Counted from the stretch's first letter, positions 7,395 to 20,484 are shown. The stretch is DNA of 64,000 nucleotides from Streptomyces sp. TG1A-8 (GCF_030499535.1 NZ_JASTLB010000001.1:2294001-2358000), one strand, 5' to 3'. Notes: generated from the letters alone by a model not told the origin. Numbers and translations: made by a program.

Positions 7395-10013
7395 TCAGCG
7401 CAGCAGCACCCCCGAGCCCGCCACCACGTCCTGCGGCGGGACGGCGACCAGGCCGGTCTCCGCGGCCGAGGTGAGCAGGCGGTGGGCCGGCAGGATGCGG
7501 ACCGTGTAGCCGTAGGGGCCGGTGCGGTCCAGGCAGAGGGGCCCCTCGTAGAGCCACCGGCCCTCCGGGTCGGGGTTGCCGACCGGTTTCAGCGGGACCG
7601 TCGTGGCGCCGGTGATGCGGTCCTCGGAGTCGACGCGGCCGGAGACGGCCTGGACCTCGACGTCGTCCGGGGCGAGGCCGCCGAGGGCCACCCGCACCCG
7701 CAGGCCCACGCTGGTGCCGAGCTCCGCGGTGGCCGTCGTCACGGTCGTCTCCACGTGGCCCACGCCCACGCCGGGCCAGGCGGCCCGCACCCTGGCCTTC
7801 CAGTCGGCCAGCTCGCGGGCGGTGTCCGGGGTGAGCGCGCGGTGGGACAGGGCGGCCGGCGCGTACAGGCGGTCGACGTACTCGCGGACCATCCGGCCGG
7901 CCAGCACCTTCGGCCCCAGCAGGGTGAGCGTCTGGCGGACCATCTCGATCCAGCGGTCGGGCAGACCGCCCCGGCCGCGCTCGTAGAAGCGCGGGGCCAC
8001 CCGCTGTTCGAGCAGGTCGTAGAGGGCGGCGGCCTCGATGTCGTCGCGGCGGTCGGGGTCGGTGCCCGTGCCGTCCGCGGTCGGGATGGACCAGCCGAAG
8101 TCCGGCTGGAACCACTCGTCCCACCAGCCGTCCAGGACCGAGAGGTTGAGGCAGCCGTTCAGCGCCGCCTTCATCCCGCTCGTGCCGCAGGCCTCCAGGG
8201 GGCGCAGCGGGTTGTTCAGCCAGACGTCGCAGCCGGGGTAGAGCTTCTGCGCCATCCCCATGCCGTAGTCGGGCAGGAAGACGATCCGGTGGCGGACGCG
8301 CGGATCGTCGGCGAACCGCACCAGCTCCTGCACGAGCCGCTTGCCGCCGTCGTCCGCCGGGTGCGCCTTGCCCGCGACGACGATCTGCACCGGGCGCTCC
8401 GGGTGCAGCAGCAGCTCGGTCAGCCGGTCCCGGTCGCGCAGCATGAGCGTCAGGCGCTTGTACGACGGGACGCGGCGCGCGAAGCCGATGGTCAGCACGT
8501 CGGGGTCGAGCACGCCGTCGATCCAGCCCAGCTCCGCGTCCCCGGCGCCGCGCTGCCGCCAGGACGCCCGCAGGCGCCGCCGCACCTCCAGCACGAGCTG
8601 TTCGCGCAGGGTCCGGCGCAGCTCCCAGAGCTCCTGGTCGGAGATCTCGGTGACCGAGTCCCAGCGTTCGGAGCCGCCGACGGTCAGGGCGTCCTCGGCC
8701 CGCTGGGCGCCGACCCGCCGGGCCCCGAGCCCGAGCACCTCGGGGGCGACCCAGGTCGGCGCGTGCACCCCGTTGGTCACGGAGGTGATCGGCACCTCCT
8801 CGGCGTCGAACCCCGGCCACAGCCCGGCGAACATCTCCCGGCTGACCTGCCCGTGCAGCAGGGACACGCCGTTCGCCCGCTGGGCCAGGCGCAGGCCCAT
8901 CACGGCCATGTTGAACAGGTTCGGCTCGCCGCCGGGGTAGGTCTCCCGGCCCAGCTCCAGGATCCGCTGCACGTCGATGCCCGGCAGCTCGGCGTCCGGC
9001 CCGAAGTGGCGGGTCACCAGCTCCCGGTCGAACCGGTCGATCCCGGCGGGCACGGGGGTGTGCGTGGTGAACACGGTCCCGGCCCGCACGGCCTCCAGCG
9101 CCGGGTTGAAGTCCAGTCCCGACGCGCACAGTTCGGCGATCCGCTCCAGGCCGAGGAACCCGGCGTGCCCCTCGTTGGTGTGGAACACCTCGGGCTCCGG
9201 GTGCCCGGTGAGCCGGCAGTACGCCCGCACCGCCCGGACACCCCCTATGCCCAGTAGCATCTCCTGCAGCAGCCGGTGCTCGCTGCCGCCGCCGTAGAGC
9301 CGGTCGGTCACCCCGCGCTCGCCGAGGTCGTTGTCCTCCACGTCGGAGTCGAGCAGCAGCAGCGGCACCCGGCCGACCTGGGCGAGCCAGATCCGGGCGT
9401 GCAGCCCGGTGCCGCCGGGCAGGGCGAGGGAGACCCGGGCCGGTGCGCCGTCGGTGTCCTTCAGCAGGGTGAGCGGCAGTTCGTTGGGGTCCAGCACCGG
9501 GTAGTGCTCCTGCTGCCAGCCGTCCCGGGACAGGGTCTGGCGGAAGTAGCCGTGCCGGTAGAGCAGGCCGACGCCGATCAGCGGGACGCCGAGGTCGCTG
9601 GCCGCCTTCAGGTGGTCGCCGGCGAGGATGCCGAGGCCGCCGGAGTACTGGGGCAGCGCGGCGGTGATGCCGAACTCGGGCGAGAAGTAGGCGACGGCGG
9701 CGGGCAGCCCGTCGCCCTGCCGCTGGTACCAGCGCTCGCCGGTCATGTAGTCGTGGAGGTCGTCGGCGACCGCGGTGAGGCGGCGCAGGAACCGGCGGTC
9801 CTGGGCGAGCTCGGCGAGCCGTGCCGTGCGCACCCCGCCCAGCAGCCGCACCGGGTCGCCCTCGGCGACGGCCCAGCGTTCGGGATCCACTGACTGGAAC
9901 AGGTCGCGCGTCTCGGCGTGCCAGGACCAGCGCAGATTGCGCGCCAGGTCGCTGAGCGGCCGGAGGGGCTCGGGGAGAACGGGACGGACGGTGAACCGAC
10001 GGATCGCCTTCAC
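7395..10013 (-). CDS. glgP: Alpha-1,4-glucan phosphorylase (872 aa)
   Basis: Phosphorolyses alpha-1,4-glucan or maltodextrin ends to glucose-1-phosphate, using pyridoxal phosphate. The N-terminus (MKAIRRFTVRPVLPEPLRPLSDLARNLRW in parts) is the DUF3417 domain of the short actinobacterial and archaeal glucan phosphorylase class. The PLP-lysine region reads GTSGMKAALNG, and SYKRLTLMLRDRDRL and VVAGKAHPADDGGK are also family-typical. The GTG start at 10013 has an upstream GAGGTGG. The gene is divergent from the glgE-treS-pep2-glgB operon and turns over the glucan that the operon makes. Confidence 0.93.
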   Translation of the reverse strand: MKAIRRFTVRPVLPEPLRPLSDLARNLRWSWHAETRDLFQSVDPERWAVAEGDPVRLLGGVRTARLAELAQDRRFLRRLTAVADDLHDYMTGERWYQRQGDGLPAAVAYFSPEFGITAALPQYSGGLGILAGDHLKAASDLGVPLIGVGLLYRHGYFRQTLSRDGWQQEHYPVLDPNELPLTLLKDTDGAPARVSLALPGGTGLHARIWLAQVGRVPLLLLDSDVEDNDLGERGVTDRLYGGGSEHRLLQEMLLGIGGVRAVRAYCRLTGHPEPEVFHTNEGHAGFLGLERIAELCASGLDFNPALEAVRAGTVFTTHTPVPAGIDRFDRELVTRHFGPDAELPGIDVQRILELGRETYPGGEPNLFNMAVMGLRLAQRANGVSLLHGQVSREMFAGLWPGFDAEEVPITSVTNGVHAPTWVAPEVLGLGARRVGAQRAEDALTVGGSERWDSVTEISDQELWELRRTLREQLVLEVRRRLRASWRQRGAGDAELGWIDGVLDPDVLTIGFARRVPSYKRLTLMLRDRDRLTELLLHPERPVQIVVAGKAHPADDGGKRLVQELVRFADDPRVRHRIVFLPDYGMGMAQKLYPGCDVWLNNPLRPLEACGTSGMKAALNGCLNLSVLDGWWDEWFQPDFGWSIPTADGTGTDPDRRDDIEAAALYDLLEQRVAPRFYERGRGGLPDRWIEMVRQTLTLLGPKVLAGRMVREYVDRLYAPAALSHRALTPDTARELADWKARVRAAWPGVGVGHVETTVTTATAELGTSVGLRVRVALGGLAPDDVEVQAVSGRVDSEDRITGATTVPLKPVGNPDPEGRWLYEGPLCLDRTGPYGYTVRILPAHRLLTSAAETGLVAVPPQDVVAGSGVLLR

Positions 10014-10400
10014 ATTCCACCTCGGACGCGTCGCGGGGTGAGACGCACGGCGCTGTACGTCTCGTCGTCACTGTCGACGGTAGTGGTTACTGGAGGGTCG
10101 GTGGGGACGAACCGGAACCGGGTGTCGGTGTGCCGGAAGCAGAGGCGGCGGTCGCGGGGGGCGTGGAGAACGTCCGACCGGGCACCCGGAGAAGGGAGCG
10201 GTCCTGTGTCCGGACGGAAGTGTGCAGACGAACGAGCCAGAAGTTGACGGAATGCCGGATTGCCCGCTCATCCAGGGTGGAAAGCTCTCCCGGTACGCCC
10301 CACAGCGCACCACGGCACCTCCAGCACGTCCGTACCGCCGCAGGACCCACCTCCCCTCGTCCATCCGCCCACACCCCCGTTGACGCGGACAGGAGCGGTC
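10014..10400. other. Divergent control region glgP / glgE
   Basis: These 387 nt without a gene must carry promoters for both glgP (leftward) and the glgE operon (rightward). A TTGACG at 10244-10249 could be a rightward -35 box, but I see no good -10 partner. No riboswitch-like fold or clear operator palindrome was found. AGGAG at 10391-10395 is the glgE RBS. Confidence 0.4.
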
Positions 10401-12520
10401 ATGCCCGCCAAGCACCACTCGTCAGCACCCCCGACAAGCAGCAAGGGAGCAGGAAAGAAAGCAGCCGGCAAGAAGCCCGGGAAGAACGCGGGACACCCGC
10501 TCGACCCGGGCCCGTCCCGGGAGCTTCCGCCCTTCGCCGGTGCCACCGCCGTCGGCCGGATACCCGTGCTCGACGTGCGCCCGGTCGTCCAGCAGGGACG
10601 CAGACCGGCCAAAGCCGTGACCGGCGAGTCGTTCGAGGTGTCGGCCACCGTGTTCCGGGAGGGGCACGACGCCGTCGCCGCGAACGTCGTCCTGCGTGAC
10701 CCCGAGGGCCGCCCGGGCCCCTGGACCCCGATGCGGGAACTGGCGCCGGGCACCGACCGCTGGGGTGCCACCGTGACCGCGGGCGACCCGGGCCGCTGGA
10801 CCTACACCGTGGAGGCGTGGTCGGACCCGGTCACCACCTGGCGGCACCACGCGGAGGTCAAGGTCCCGGCCGGGATCGACACCGGCCTGGTCCTGGAGGA
10901 GGGCGCTCGGCTCCACGAGCGGGCCGCCGCCGGGGTCCCCGAGGAGCTGCGGGACGTCGTCCTGGCCGCGGTGGCCGCCCTGCGGGCGGAGGACCGCCCG
11001 CCCGCCTGGCGGCTCGCGGCGGCGCTGGCGCCGGGGGTGGTGGAGGTGCTGGCCCGTCACCCGCTGCGGGAGCTGGTCACCGCCTCCGACCCGATGCCGC
11101 TGCTGGTCGAGCGCGAGCGGGCGCTGTACGGCTCGTGGTACGAGTTCTTCCCCCGTTCCGAGGGCACCGCCGAGCAGCCCCACGGCACCTTCCGCACCGC
11201 CGCCCGCCGGCTGCCGGCCATCGCCGGGATGGGCTTCGACGTCGTCTACCTGCCCCCCGTCCACCCCATCGGCACCACCTTCCGCAAGGGCCCGAACAAC
11301 ACCCTCACCGCCGGCCCCGACGACGTCGGCGTGCCCTGGGCGATCGGCTCCCCCGAGGGCGGCCACGACGCCGTCCACCCCGCGCTGGGCACGCTGGAGG
11401 ACTTCGACCGCTTCGTCGCCCGCGCCCGCGAGCTGGGCCTGGAGATCGCCCTGGACTTCGCCCTGCAGTGCTCCCCCGACCACCCCTGGGTGGACAAGCA
11501 CCCCCAGTGGTTCCACCACCGCTGCGACGGCACCATCGCCCACGCCGAGAACCCGCCCAAGAAGTACCAGGACATCTACCCCGTCGCCTTCGACGCCGAC
11601 ATGGACGGCCTGGTGCGCGAGACGGTGCGGATCCTGCGCCACTGGATGGCGCACGGGGTGCGGATCTTCCGCGTGGACAACCCCCACACCAAGCCGGTGG
11701 TCTTCTGGGAACGGGTCATCGGCGAGGTCAACCGCACCGACCCGGACGTGATCTTCCTGGCCGAGGCCTTCACCCGGCCCGCGATGATGCACACCCTGGC
11801 CCAGATCGGCTTCCAGCAGTCCTACACCTACTTCACCTGGCGCAACACCAAGCAGGAACTGACGGAGTACCTCACCGAGCTGTCCGGGGAGGCGGCGGCC
11901 TACATGCGGCCGAACCTCTTCCCCAACACCCCCGACATCCTGCACGCCTACCTCCAGCACGGCGGCCGGCCCGCCTTCGAGGTCCGCGCCGTACTGGCCG
12001 CCACCCTCTCCCCGGCCTGGGGCATCTACAGCGGCTACGAACTGTGCGAGAACACCCCGCTGCGCGAGGGCAGCGAGGAATACCTCGACTCCGAGAAGTA
12101 CCAGCTCAAACCCCGCGACTGGGAAGCCGCCGCCCGCGAGGGCCGCACCATCGCCCCCCTCATCACCCGGCTCAACGCCGTCCGGCGCGACAACCCGGCC
12201 CTGCACCGGCTGCGGAACCTGCGCTTCCACCACGCCGACAACGACGCGGTGATCGCCTACTCGAAGCGGTCCGGGTCGAACACGGTTCTGGTGGTCGCCA
12301 ACCTCGACCCGCACCACACCCAGGAAGCCACGGTCTCGTTGGACATGCCACAACTCGGCCTGGAATGGCACGAGTCGGTGCCGGTGAGCGATCTGCTCAC
12401 CGGCGAGACCTATCACTGGGGCAGGGCCAACTATGTGCGACTGGAACCGGGCCGCAGGCCCGCGCATGTCTTCTCGGTTCTGCGACCGTCCCACCCGCAG
12501 ATCGGAGGGTCACCCACCAC

Positions 12521-12524
<4 letters not shown>
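10401..12524 (+). CDS. glgE: GlgE maltosyltransferase, alpha-maltose-1-phosphate : glucan (707 aa)
   Basis: A GH13_3 enzyme that transfers maltosyl units from alpha-maltose-1-phosphate to the non-reducing end of alpha-1,4-glucan. The catalytic nucleophile is D426 in [10 protein letters not shown] and the acid/base is E455 in FLAEAFTRP. These equal D394 and E423 of the S. coelicolor enzyme, shifted by 32. I chose ATG at 10401 ([10 protein letters not shown]) because it has AGGAG 5 nt upstream and matches the known N-terminus. The 32-residue shift comes from a Lys/Ala/Gly-rich insert ([17 protein letters not shown]) just after the start, absent as I recall from S. coelicolor GlgE. The stop overlaps treS by 4 nt. 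Confidence 0.95.
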
Positions 12525-14221
<1,697 letters not shown>

Positions 14222-14226
14222 TCCGG

Positions 14227-14258
14227 CCGGGTGGGGCGGTTTCCGCCGCCCCACCCGG
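14227..14258 (+). terminator. Perfect 13-bp hairpin inside the operon, between treS and pep2
   Basis: CCGGGTGGGGCGG (14227-14239) pairs exactly with CCGCCCCACCCGG (14246-14258) around loop TTTCCG, 5 nt after the treS stop. TAATAC at 14271-14276 follows and could be a -10 box for a separate pep2-glgB promoter. The hairpin may attenuate read-through or stabilise the glgE-treS mRNA 3' end. Confidence 0.6.
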
Positions 14259-14307
14259 GGCACGCGAGAGTAATACCCCGACGACCCGGGGAAAGGACGT
14301 GACGCCC

Positions 14308-15732
14308 ATGGCGGAGACGGTCGCCCCTTCCGGCACCACCAGCACGACCCACCACCTCCTCACCTCGATCGAACCGCTGCTGCGCGAGTGGCTGCCGAGG
14401 CAGCGCTGGTTCGCGGGCAAGGGACGCCCGGTCACCGGCTTCACCCCGGTGGCCGTCACCGAACTGCTGCCCCCCGACGGCCGTCTGGGCCTGTACCACC
14501 TGCTGGTCCGCGTCCACCAGCCGTCCGCCCTCGGCGCCCCGGCGCACGTCGGCGACTGCTACCAGCTGCTCATAGGCGTGCGCGAGGCGCTGCCGCCCTG
14601 GCTGGCGCCCGCGCTGATCGGACACGTGGAGGACGGACCGCTCGCCGGACGTACGGTGTACGAGGCCCTGTACGACCCGCGGCCCGCCGAAGTGCTCCTG
14701 GAGGCCCTGCGCAGCCGGGCCCGCATCGGCGGGCTGCGTTTCGACCGGGACCCGCACCAGGAGATAGGCGACGGGCTCGTGCCCCGGCTGATGACCGCCG
14801 AGCAGTCCAATTCGTCCGTCGTCTACGGAGATACGTTCATCCTGAAACTGCTGCGCCGGGTCGTGCCGGGCGTCAACCCCGATCTGGAGATCCCCCTGGC
14901 GCTGGCCCGCGAGGGCTGCGCCCGGGTGCCCGCGCCGACGGCGTGGCTGCGGGCCGAGGCGCCCGGCGAACCCGAGGAGCCGTACGTCCTCGCGGTGCTC
15001 CAGCCGTACGTGACCGGCGCCACCGACGGCTGGGAGCTGGCGCTGCGCGAGCTGGCCGGGGGCGGGGACTTCACCGACGAGGCACGGGCCCTGGGGCGGG
15101 CCACCGCCGAGGTGCACACCGCCCTGGCCCGTGCCCTGCCCACGGTCACCCTAGGCCACGCCCAGCTGCGGCAGCTGGTGGACGGCATGACCGAGCGGCT
15201 GACGGCGGCCCTCCAGGCGGTGCCCGCCCTGCGGCCGTACGAGGCGGGGCTGCGCTCCGCCTTCGAGGCGCTGGACGGCCTGGCCGCCGAGGGCCAGACC
15301 TGGACCGCCCAGCGCGTCCACGGCGACCTGCACCTGGGACAGTGCCTGCGCGCACCGTCGGGCGACTGGTCGCTGATCGACTTCGAGGGCGAGCCGGCCC
15401 GGCCGCTGGCCGAGCGGCGCATGCCCCAGCCCCCCGTGCGGGACATCGCCGGGATGCTGCGCTCCTTCGACTACGCGGCGCACTCGGCGGACCCGGTGGA
15501 CCCGGACTGGGCGCACACCTGCCGGTCCGCCTACTGCGCCGGCTACGCGGAGGTCACCGGCCGCGACCCGCGCACCGATCCGGTGCTGCTGCGCGCCTAC
15601 GAGACCGACAAGGCCGTCTACGAAGTCGTCTACGAGGCCCGGCACCGCCCCGACTGGCTCGCCGTACCCCTGTCGGCGGTCCGCCGCCTCGCCGCGTCCG
15701 AACCGACCCTCGCCCGGGAGACCCGTCCGTGA
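14308..15732 (+). CDS. pep2: Maltokinase Pep2 (474 aa)
   Basis: Phosphorylates maltose with ATP to alpha-maltose-1-phosphate, the GlgE donor. The fold is aminoglycoside-phosphotransferase-like. The catalytic loop VHGDLHLGQ carries D340 and the metal-binding DFEGEP carries D358. The N-terminus contains the family-typical [19 protein letters not shown] at 14308 is chosen (GAAAGGA at 14291-14297); GTG at 14299 is in frame but too close to the RBS. The stop overlaps the glgB GTG by 4 nt (GTGA), so pep2 and glgB are coupled, while pep2 is separated from treS by 86 nt with a strong hairpin. Confidence 0.94.
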   Translation: MAETVAPSGTTSTTHHLLTSIEPLLREWLPRQRWFAGKGRPVTGFTPVAVTELLPPDGRLGLYHLLVRVHQPSALGAPAHVGDCYQLLIGVREALPPWLAPALIGHVEDGPLAGRTVYEALYDPRPAEVLLEALRSRARIGGLRFDRDPHQEIGDGLVPRLMTAEQSNSSVVYGDTFILKLLRRVVPGVNPDLEIPLALAREGCARVPAPTAWLRAEAPGEPEEPYVLAVLQPYVTGATDGWELALRELAGGGDFTDEARALGRATAEVHTALARALPTVTLGHAQLRQLVDGMTERLTAALQAVPALRPYEAGLRSAFEALDGLAAEGQTWTAQRVHGDLHLGQCLRAPSGDWSLIDFEGEPARPLAERRMPQPPVRDIAGMLRSFDYAAHSADPVDPDWAHTCRSAYCAGYAEVTGRDPRTDPVLLRAYETDKAVYEVVYEARHRPDWLAVPLSAVRRLAASEPTLARETRP

Positions 15733-18143
15733 CGTCCAAGAAGTCAGCCCCCTCGAAGCACAGGTCCGACAAGAGCAAGGCCGCCGGGTCCAGGGCCGGG
15801 AAGAAGGTGGCCCAGGAGGTGCAGGAAACCCCGAAGACGCGGGAAGCGCAGACGGCGGCGGTCGCGGGGCAGGCGCAGGAGGTGCCCGCGCGGGAGGCAC
15901 CGGTGCGGGAGGCGCCCGCCGCTTCCGTCGCGAGCGCGTCCGCGCTGGAGGTGGCCGTCTCCCCCGCCGTGGACGCCGGCGACCGCGAGCGGCTGCTGCA
16001 CGGCACCCATCACGCCCCGCACTCCGTCCTCGGCGCCCACCCGGTCCCCGGGGGGGTCGCCTTCCGGGCGTTCCGCCCGTACGCGCAGGCGGTCACCGTG
16101 GTCTCCGGGGACCTGCGGGCGGAGCTGCACGACGACGGCGACGGCTTCTTCTCCGGGCTGCTCCCGCTCGCCGAGGTCCCCGCCTACCGGCTGCGCGTGA
16201 CGTACGACGGCACCGTCCACGAGACCGAGGACTCCTACCGCTTCCTGCCCACGCTCGGCGAGCTGGACCTGCACCTGATCGGCGAGGGCCGGCACGAGCA
16301 GTTGTGGCAGGTGCTCGGCGCGCGGGTGATGACGCACCAGGGCGTGACCGGCACCCGCTTCTCGGTGTGGGCGCCGAACGCGCGGGGCGTGCGGGTCACG
16401 GGGAGCTTCAACTTCTGGGACGCCACCGGCTTCCCGATGCGCTCGCTCGGCTCCACCGGGGTGTGGGAGTTGTTCGTGCCGGGCATCGGCGAGGGCGAGC
16501 TGTACAAGTTCGAGATCACCCGCCCGGACGGCTCGCGCACCGTGCGCGCCGACCCGATGGCCCGCCGCACGGAGGTCCCGCCCGCCACGTCCTCGATCGT
16601 GCACGCCTCGCACCACGAGTGGGGCGACGCGGAGTGGATGGCGCACCGGGCGGACCGGCCGGTGCACGAGGCGCCGTTCTCGGTGTACGAGGTCCACCTG
16701 CCGTCCTGGCGGCCGGGCCTGACCTACCGCCAGCTCGCCGACCAGCTGCCCGCGTACGTCAAGGAGATGGGCTTCACGCACGTGGAGCTGATGCCGGTCG
16801 CCGAGCACCCCTTCGGCGGCTCCTGGGGCTACCAGGTCACCGGCTTCTACGCGCCCACCGCCCGCATGGGCACGCCGGACGACTTCAAGTACCTGGTGGA
16901 CCGGCTGCACCAGGAGGGCATCGGCGTCCTCATGGACTGGGTGCCGGCCCACTTCCCGCGGGACGAGTGGGCGCTGGCCGAGTTCGACGGACTCCCGCTG
17001 TACGAGCACCACGACCCGCTGCGCGCCGCCCACCCCGACTGGGGCACGCTGGAGTTCGACTTCGGGCGCCGCGAGGTGCGCAACTTCCTGGTCGCCAACG
17101 CGGTGTACTGGTGCGAGGAGTTCCACATCGACGGGCTGCGCGTGGACGCCGTCGCCTCCATGCTCTACCTCGACTACTCGCGCGGGCCGGGCCAGTGGGC
17201 GCCCAACGAGTTCGGCGGCCGGGAGAACCTGGACGCGGTCGCCTTCCTGCAGGAGATGAACGCCACCGTCTACCGGCGCTGCCCGGGCGTGGTGACCATC
17301 GCCGAGGAGTCCACGGCCTGGGACGGCGTGACCCGCCCCACCCACCACAAGGGCCCGAGCGGCTTCGGCGGCCTCGGCTTCGGCCTGAAGTGGAACATGG
17401 GCTGGATGCACGACTCGCTGCAGTACATGAGCCACGAGCCGGTGCACCGCAAGTACCACCACCACGAGATGACCTTCTCGATGGTGTACGCCTACAGCGA
17501 GAACTACGTCCTGCCGATCTCGCACGACGAGGTCGTCCACGGCAAGCGGTCCCTCGTGTCGAAGATGCCCGGCGACTGGTGGCAGCAGCGCGCCGGCCTG
17601 CGCGCCTACCTGGCCTACATGTGGGCCCATCCCGGCAAGCAGCTCCTCTTCATGGGACAGGAGTTCGCCCAGGGCGCCGAGTGGTCCGAGGTGCACGGCC
17701 CCGACTGGTGGCTGCTCGACCCGGCCTACGGCGCGGAGGCCGACCACCGGGGCGTGCGGGACCTGGTGCGCGACCTCAACGCCACCTACCGTTCCACCCC
17801 CGCCCTGTGGCAGCGGGACATCGACCCGGCGGGCTTCCAGTGGATCACCGGCGACGCGGCCGACGACAACGTCTTCGCGTTCCTGCGCCTGGACGCCGAC
17901 GGCAACCCCCTGCTCGCGGTCTCCCACCTGGCGCCGGTGGTCCGCCCCGACTATCGCCTCGGGGTGCCGGAGGACGTCCCGGTCTGGCACGAGTGCCTCA
18001 ACACCGACGCCGGGAGGTACGGCGGCAGCGACGTCGGCCGGCCGGACGTCGTCAAGCCCGAACCGCAGGGCTGGCACGGCCGCCCGGCGAGCATCCGGCT
18101 GACCCTGCCGCCGCTCGCGACGGTGTGGCTGCGGCCGGCCTGA
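15729..18143 (+). CDS. glgB: 1,4-alpha-glucan branching enzyme (804 aa)
   Basis: Introduces alpha-1,6 branches into the glucan built by GlgE. Order: a Lys/Ala/Glu-rich unstructured N-terminus (about residues 1-85), the branching-enzyme N1 domain, a CBM48 domain ([22 protein letters not shown]), the GH13_9 barrel and an amylase C-domain. The catalytic residues are D473 in [10 protein letters not shown] and E526 in TIAEESTAW, with [10 protein letters not shown] as the fourth conserved region. The GTG start at 15729 overlaps the pep2 stop. Like GlgE in this window it begins with a basic tail ([18 protein letters not shown]). A 17-bp hairpin follows. Confidence 0.95.
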   Translation: MTSKKSAPSKHRSDKSKAAGSRAGKKVAQEVQETPKTREAQTAAVAGQAQEVPAREAPVREAPAASVASASALEVAVSPAVDAGDRERLLHGTHHAPHSVLGAHPVPGGVAFRAFRPYAQAVTVVSGDLRAELHDDGDGFFSGLLPLAEVPAYRLRVTYDGTVHETEDSYRFLPTLGELDLHLIGEGRHEQLWQVLGARVMTHQGVTGTRFSVWAPNARGVRVTGSFNFWDATGFPMRSLGSTGVWELFVPGIGEGELYKFEITRPDGSRTVRADPMARRTEVPPATSSIVHASHHEWGDAEWMAHRADRPVHEAPFSVYEVHLPSWRPGLTYRQLADQLPAYVKEMGFTHVELMPVAEHPFGGSWGYQVTGFYAPTARMGTPDDFKYLVDRLHQEGIGVLMDWVPAHFPRDEWALAEFDGLPLYEHHDPLRAAHPDWGTLEFDFGRREVRNFLVANAVYWCEEFHIDGLRVDAVASMLYLDYSRGPGQWAPNEFGGRENLDAVAFLQEMNATVYRRCPGVVTIAEESTAWDGVTRPTHHKGPSGFGGLGFGLKWNMGWMHDSLQYMSHEPVHRKYHHHEMTFSMVYAYSENYVLPISHDEVVHGKRSLVSKMPGDWWQQRAGLRAYLAYMWAHPGKQLLFMGQEFAQGAEWSEVHGPDWWLLDPAYGAEADHRGVRDLVRDLNATYRSTPALWQRDIDPAGFQWITGDAADDNVFAFLRLDADGNPLLAVSHLAPVVRPDYRLGVPEDVPVWHECLNTDAGRYGGSDVGRPDVVKPEPQGWHGRPASIRLTLPPLATVWLRPA

Positions 18144-18160
18144 GGTTCCGAAGGAGCGGC

Positions 18161-18199
18161 CGGGCGGCGGCCGGGCGCACTCCGCCCGGCCGCCGCCCG
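18161..18199. terminator. Bidirectional terminator, glgB / helicase
   Basis: CGGGCGGCGGCCGGGCG (18161-18177) pairs perfectly over 17 bp with 18183-18199 around loop CACTC, between two convergent genes. Confidence 0.8.
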
Positions 18200-18222
18200 C
18201 GTGCCGCCGGCCGCCGCCCGCC

Positions 18223-20484
18223 TCACCCTGCCGGGGACAGGCCCGGCGGCAGCGTCCCGGTGTGCAGCACGCCCAGCCGCTGCGTGGCCCGGGTCAGGGC
18301 GACGTACAGGTCGCTCGTGCCGTAGGCGGACGGCTCGACCACGAGGACGGAATCGAACTCCAGGCCCTTGGACTGACGCGGGTCGAGCAGGACCACCGTC
18401 CGGGTCAGGTCCGGCTCGGCGCCCGCCGTGACCCCGTCCAGCCGGGCGGCCAGCCGCCGGTGCAGTGCGCGCGGGGCGACGACCGCCAGCCGGCCCTCGT
18501 CCGGGGTGAGTTCGGCGACCGCCTCGGCGACCGCGCCGGGCAGGTCGCCGGTGACCCGGCGCACCCAGGGCCGTACGCCGGTGGAGCGGACCGAACGCGG
18601 CGGCTCGAAGTCCGGGTTCCCGGCCCGGACCACGGCCGCGGCCAGGTCCATGATCTCGGACGGGGTGCGGTAGTTGACGCCGAGGCGGGTGTGCTCCCAG
18701 CGGTCCTCGACGTACGGCCGGAGGATGTCCGTCCAGGAGCCGACGCCGGCCGCCTCGGCGGTCTGGGCGGGGTCGCCGACCAGGGTCATCGAGCGGGTCG
18801 GGCTGCGCCGCATCAGCAGGCGCCACGCCATCGGCGACAGCTCCTGCGCCTCGTCCACGATGATGTGCCCGAACGCCCAGGTCCGGTCGGCCGCGGCCCG
18901 CTCGGCGGCGCTGCGGTGGTCGGCCTCCTCATGGCGCTCGGCGAAGCGCTCGGCGTCGATGATGTCGTGCGCGGACAATACCTCGGAGGCCTCCGGATCA
19001 TCCTCCTCCTTGTCCTCGAACTCGTAGGTGCGGGAGGCGTACGACACGTCGAGCACCCCCTGCGCGTAGGCGACCTGGGTCTCCCGCTCGTGCTCCGCGC
19101 GGGCGCGCGCCAGCCGGTCGTCCTCGCCGAGGAGTTCGGCGGCCTCGTCCAGCAGCGGCACGTCCGCGACGGTCCAGGCCCGGGTCACCGGGCGGCGGAC
19201 GGCGTCGGCGTCCGCCTCGCAGAGGTAGCCGTCCGGTGCGGCGAGGAAGTCGGCGACGAGCCGCCGGGGGGTGATCCGCGGCCACAGTTGGTCGACGGCG
19301 GACCGGACCTCGGGGTTCGCGGCGAGTTCGTCGCGGATCTGGGTGAGGTCGGAGGGGTCCAGCAGGTTGCTGCCGTCGTACGGGTCGGTGCCCACGCGCT
19401 CGGCGTACAGGTCGGTGAGCGCGTTGAGGATGTGGCCCTCGAAGTACTCGCGGGAGGCGTTGTGCGGGAGCCCGGCCGCGCGGGTGCGCTCGCGGGCGAC
19501 GCCCACCAGGCCGTCGTCCAGCATCAGCACCTCGCGGTCGTGCTCGACGGCGATGACCGGGTCGGGCAGGGCCTGCCGGTCGCGCACGACGGCGGCGAGC
19601 ACGTCGGCCATGTCGGCGCGGCCCTTCACGGCCGCCGCCTCCGGGGTGTCGGCGGCGGTGGCCCGCACGCCGGGGAACAGCTCGCCGACCGTGGCCAGCA
19701 GCACCCCGGTCTCGCCGAGGGAGGGCAGCACCTCGCCGATGTAGCCGAGGAAGGCGGGGTTGGGGCCGACGATGAGCACGGCACGGCGGGCCAGCAGCTC
19801 CCGGTACTCGTAGAGCAGGTAGGCCGCGCGGTGCAGGGCGACCGCCGTCTTGCCGGTGCCGGGACCGCCCTCCACCACCAGTACGCCGCGGTGCGGCGCC
19901 CGGATGATGCGGTCCTGCTCGGCCTGGATGGTCTGCACGATGTCGCCCATGCGGCCGGTGCGCGCCGAGTTGAGCGCGGCCAGCAGCACGGCGTCCCCGG
20001 AGGGGTCCTCGTGGCCGGTGCGGGTGGCGTCGCCGAGGTCGAGGATCTCGTCGTGCAGGGCGGTCACGGTCCGGCCGGCGGTGGCGATGTGCCGACGGCG
20101 GCGCAGGCCCATCGGGGTGTGGCCGGTGGCCAGGTAGAAGGGGCGGGCGACGTCGGCCCGCCAGTCGATCAGGACCGGGGTGCGCTCCGCGTCGTCCTCG
20201 CGCAGGCCGATCCGGCCGATGTGGTGGCGGGTGCCGTCGGCGAGGTCGATCCGGCCGAAGCAGAGCGAGCCGTCGACGGCGTTCAGGGTGGCGAGCAGGC
20301 CCGAGCGCTCGGCGACCAGGATGTCCCGCTCCAGCCGCGCCTGCCTGGGCGTGGCCCCCTGGGCGAGGGCGTCGGTGACCGAGACCTCGGTGTCGCCGCG
20401 CAGCACGTCCACGCGCGCGTACAGACCGTCGATGAATTCCTGTTCCTGCCGCAATTCATCATCTGGAAAGCCGGTGTTTGACAA
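18223..20484 (-). CDS. HelD-like superfamily 1 helicase (753 aa)
   Basis: A UvrD/Rep-related protein of the HelD class, known in other bacteria to bind RNA polymerase and release stalled complexes. The N-terminus (DDELRQEQEFIDGLYARVDVL in parts) is the expected coiled coil that enters the polymerase channel. Walker A is GGPGTGKTA (K212). Motif II reads IIVDEAQELSP, motif III GDPAQTAEAAG and motif VI LYVALTRATQRL. The start appears to be TTG at 20484, with GGGAG 6 nt upstream. A strong rightward promoter overlaps this start codon, so the 5' leader is probably covered by an antisense transcript. The actinobacterial HelD class is a good fit; a rifamycin-protection role is not shown by the sequence. 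Confidence 0.85.
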   Translation of the reverse strand: MSNTGFPDDELRQEQEFIDGLYARVDVLRGDTEVSVTDALAQGATPRQARLERDILVAERSGLLATLNAVDGSLCFGRIDLADGTRHHIGRIGLREDDAERTPVLIDWRADVARPFYLATGHTPMGLRRRRHIATAGRTVTALHDEILDLGDATRTGHEDPSGDAVLLAALNSARTGRMGDIVQTIQAEQDRIIRAPHRGVLVVEGGPGTGKTAVALHRAAYLLYEYRELLARRAVLIVGPNPAFLGYIGEVLPSLGETGVLLATVGELFPGVRATAADTPEAAAVKGRADMADVLAAVVRDRQALPDPVIAVEHDREVLMLDDGLVGVARERTRAAGLPHNASREYFEGHILNALTDLYAERVGTDPYDGSNLLDPSDLTQIRDELAANPEVRSAVDQLWPRITPRRLVADFLAAPDGYLCEADADAVRRPVTRAWTVADVPLLDEAAELLGEDDRLARARAEHERETQVAYAQGVLDVSYASRTYEFEDKEEDDPEASEVLSAHDIIDAERFAERHEEADHRSAAERAAADRTWAFGHIIVDEAQELSPMAWRLLMRRSPTRSMTLVGDPAQTAEAAGVGSWTDILRPYVEDRWEHTRLGVNYRTPSEIMDLAAAVVRAGNPDFEPPRSVRSTGVRPWVRRVTGDLPGAVAEAVAELTPDEGRLAVVAPRALHRRLAARLDGVTAGAEPDLTRTVVLLDPRQSKGLEFDSVLVVEPSAYGTSDLYVALTRATQRLGVLHTGTLPPGLSPAG

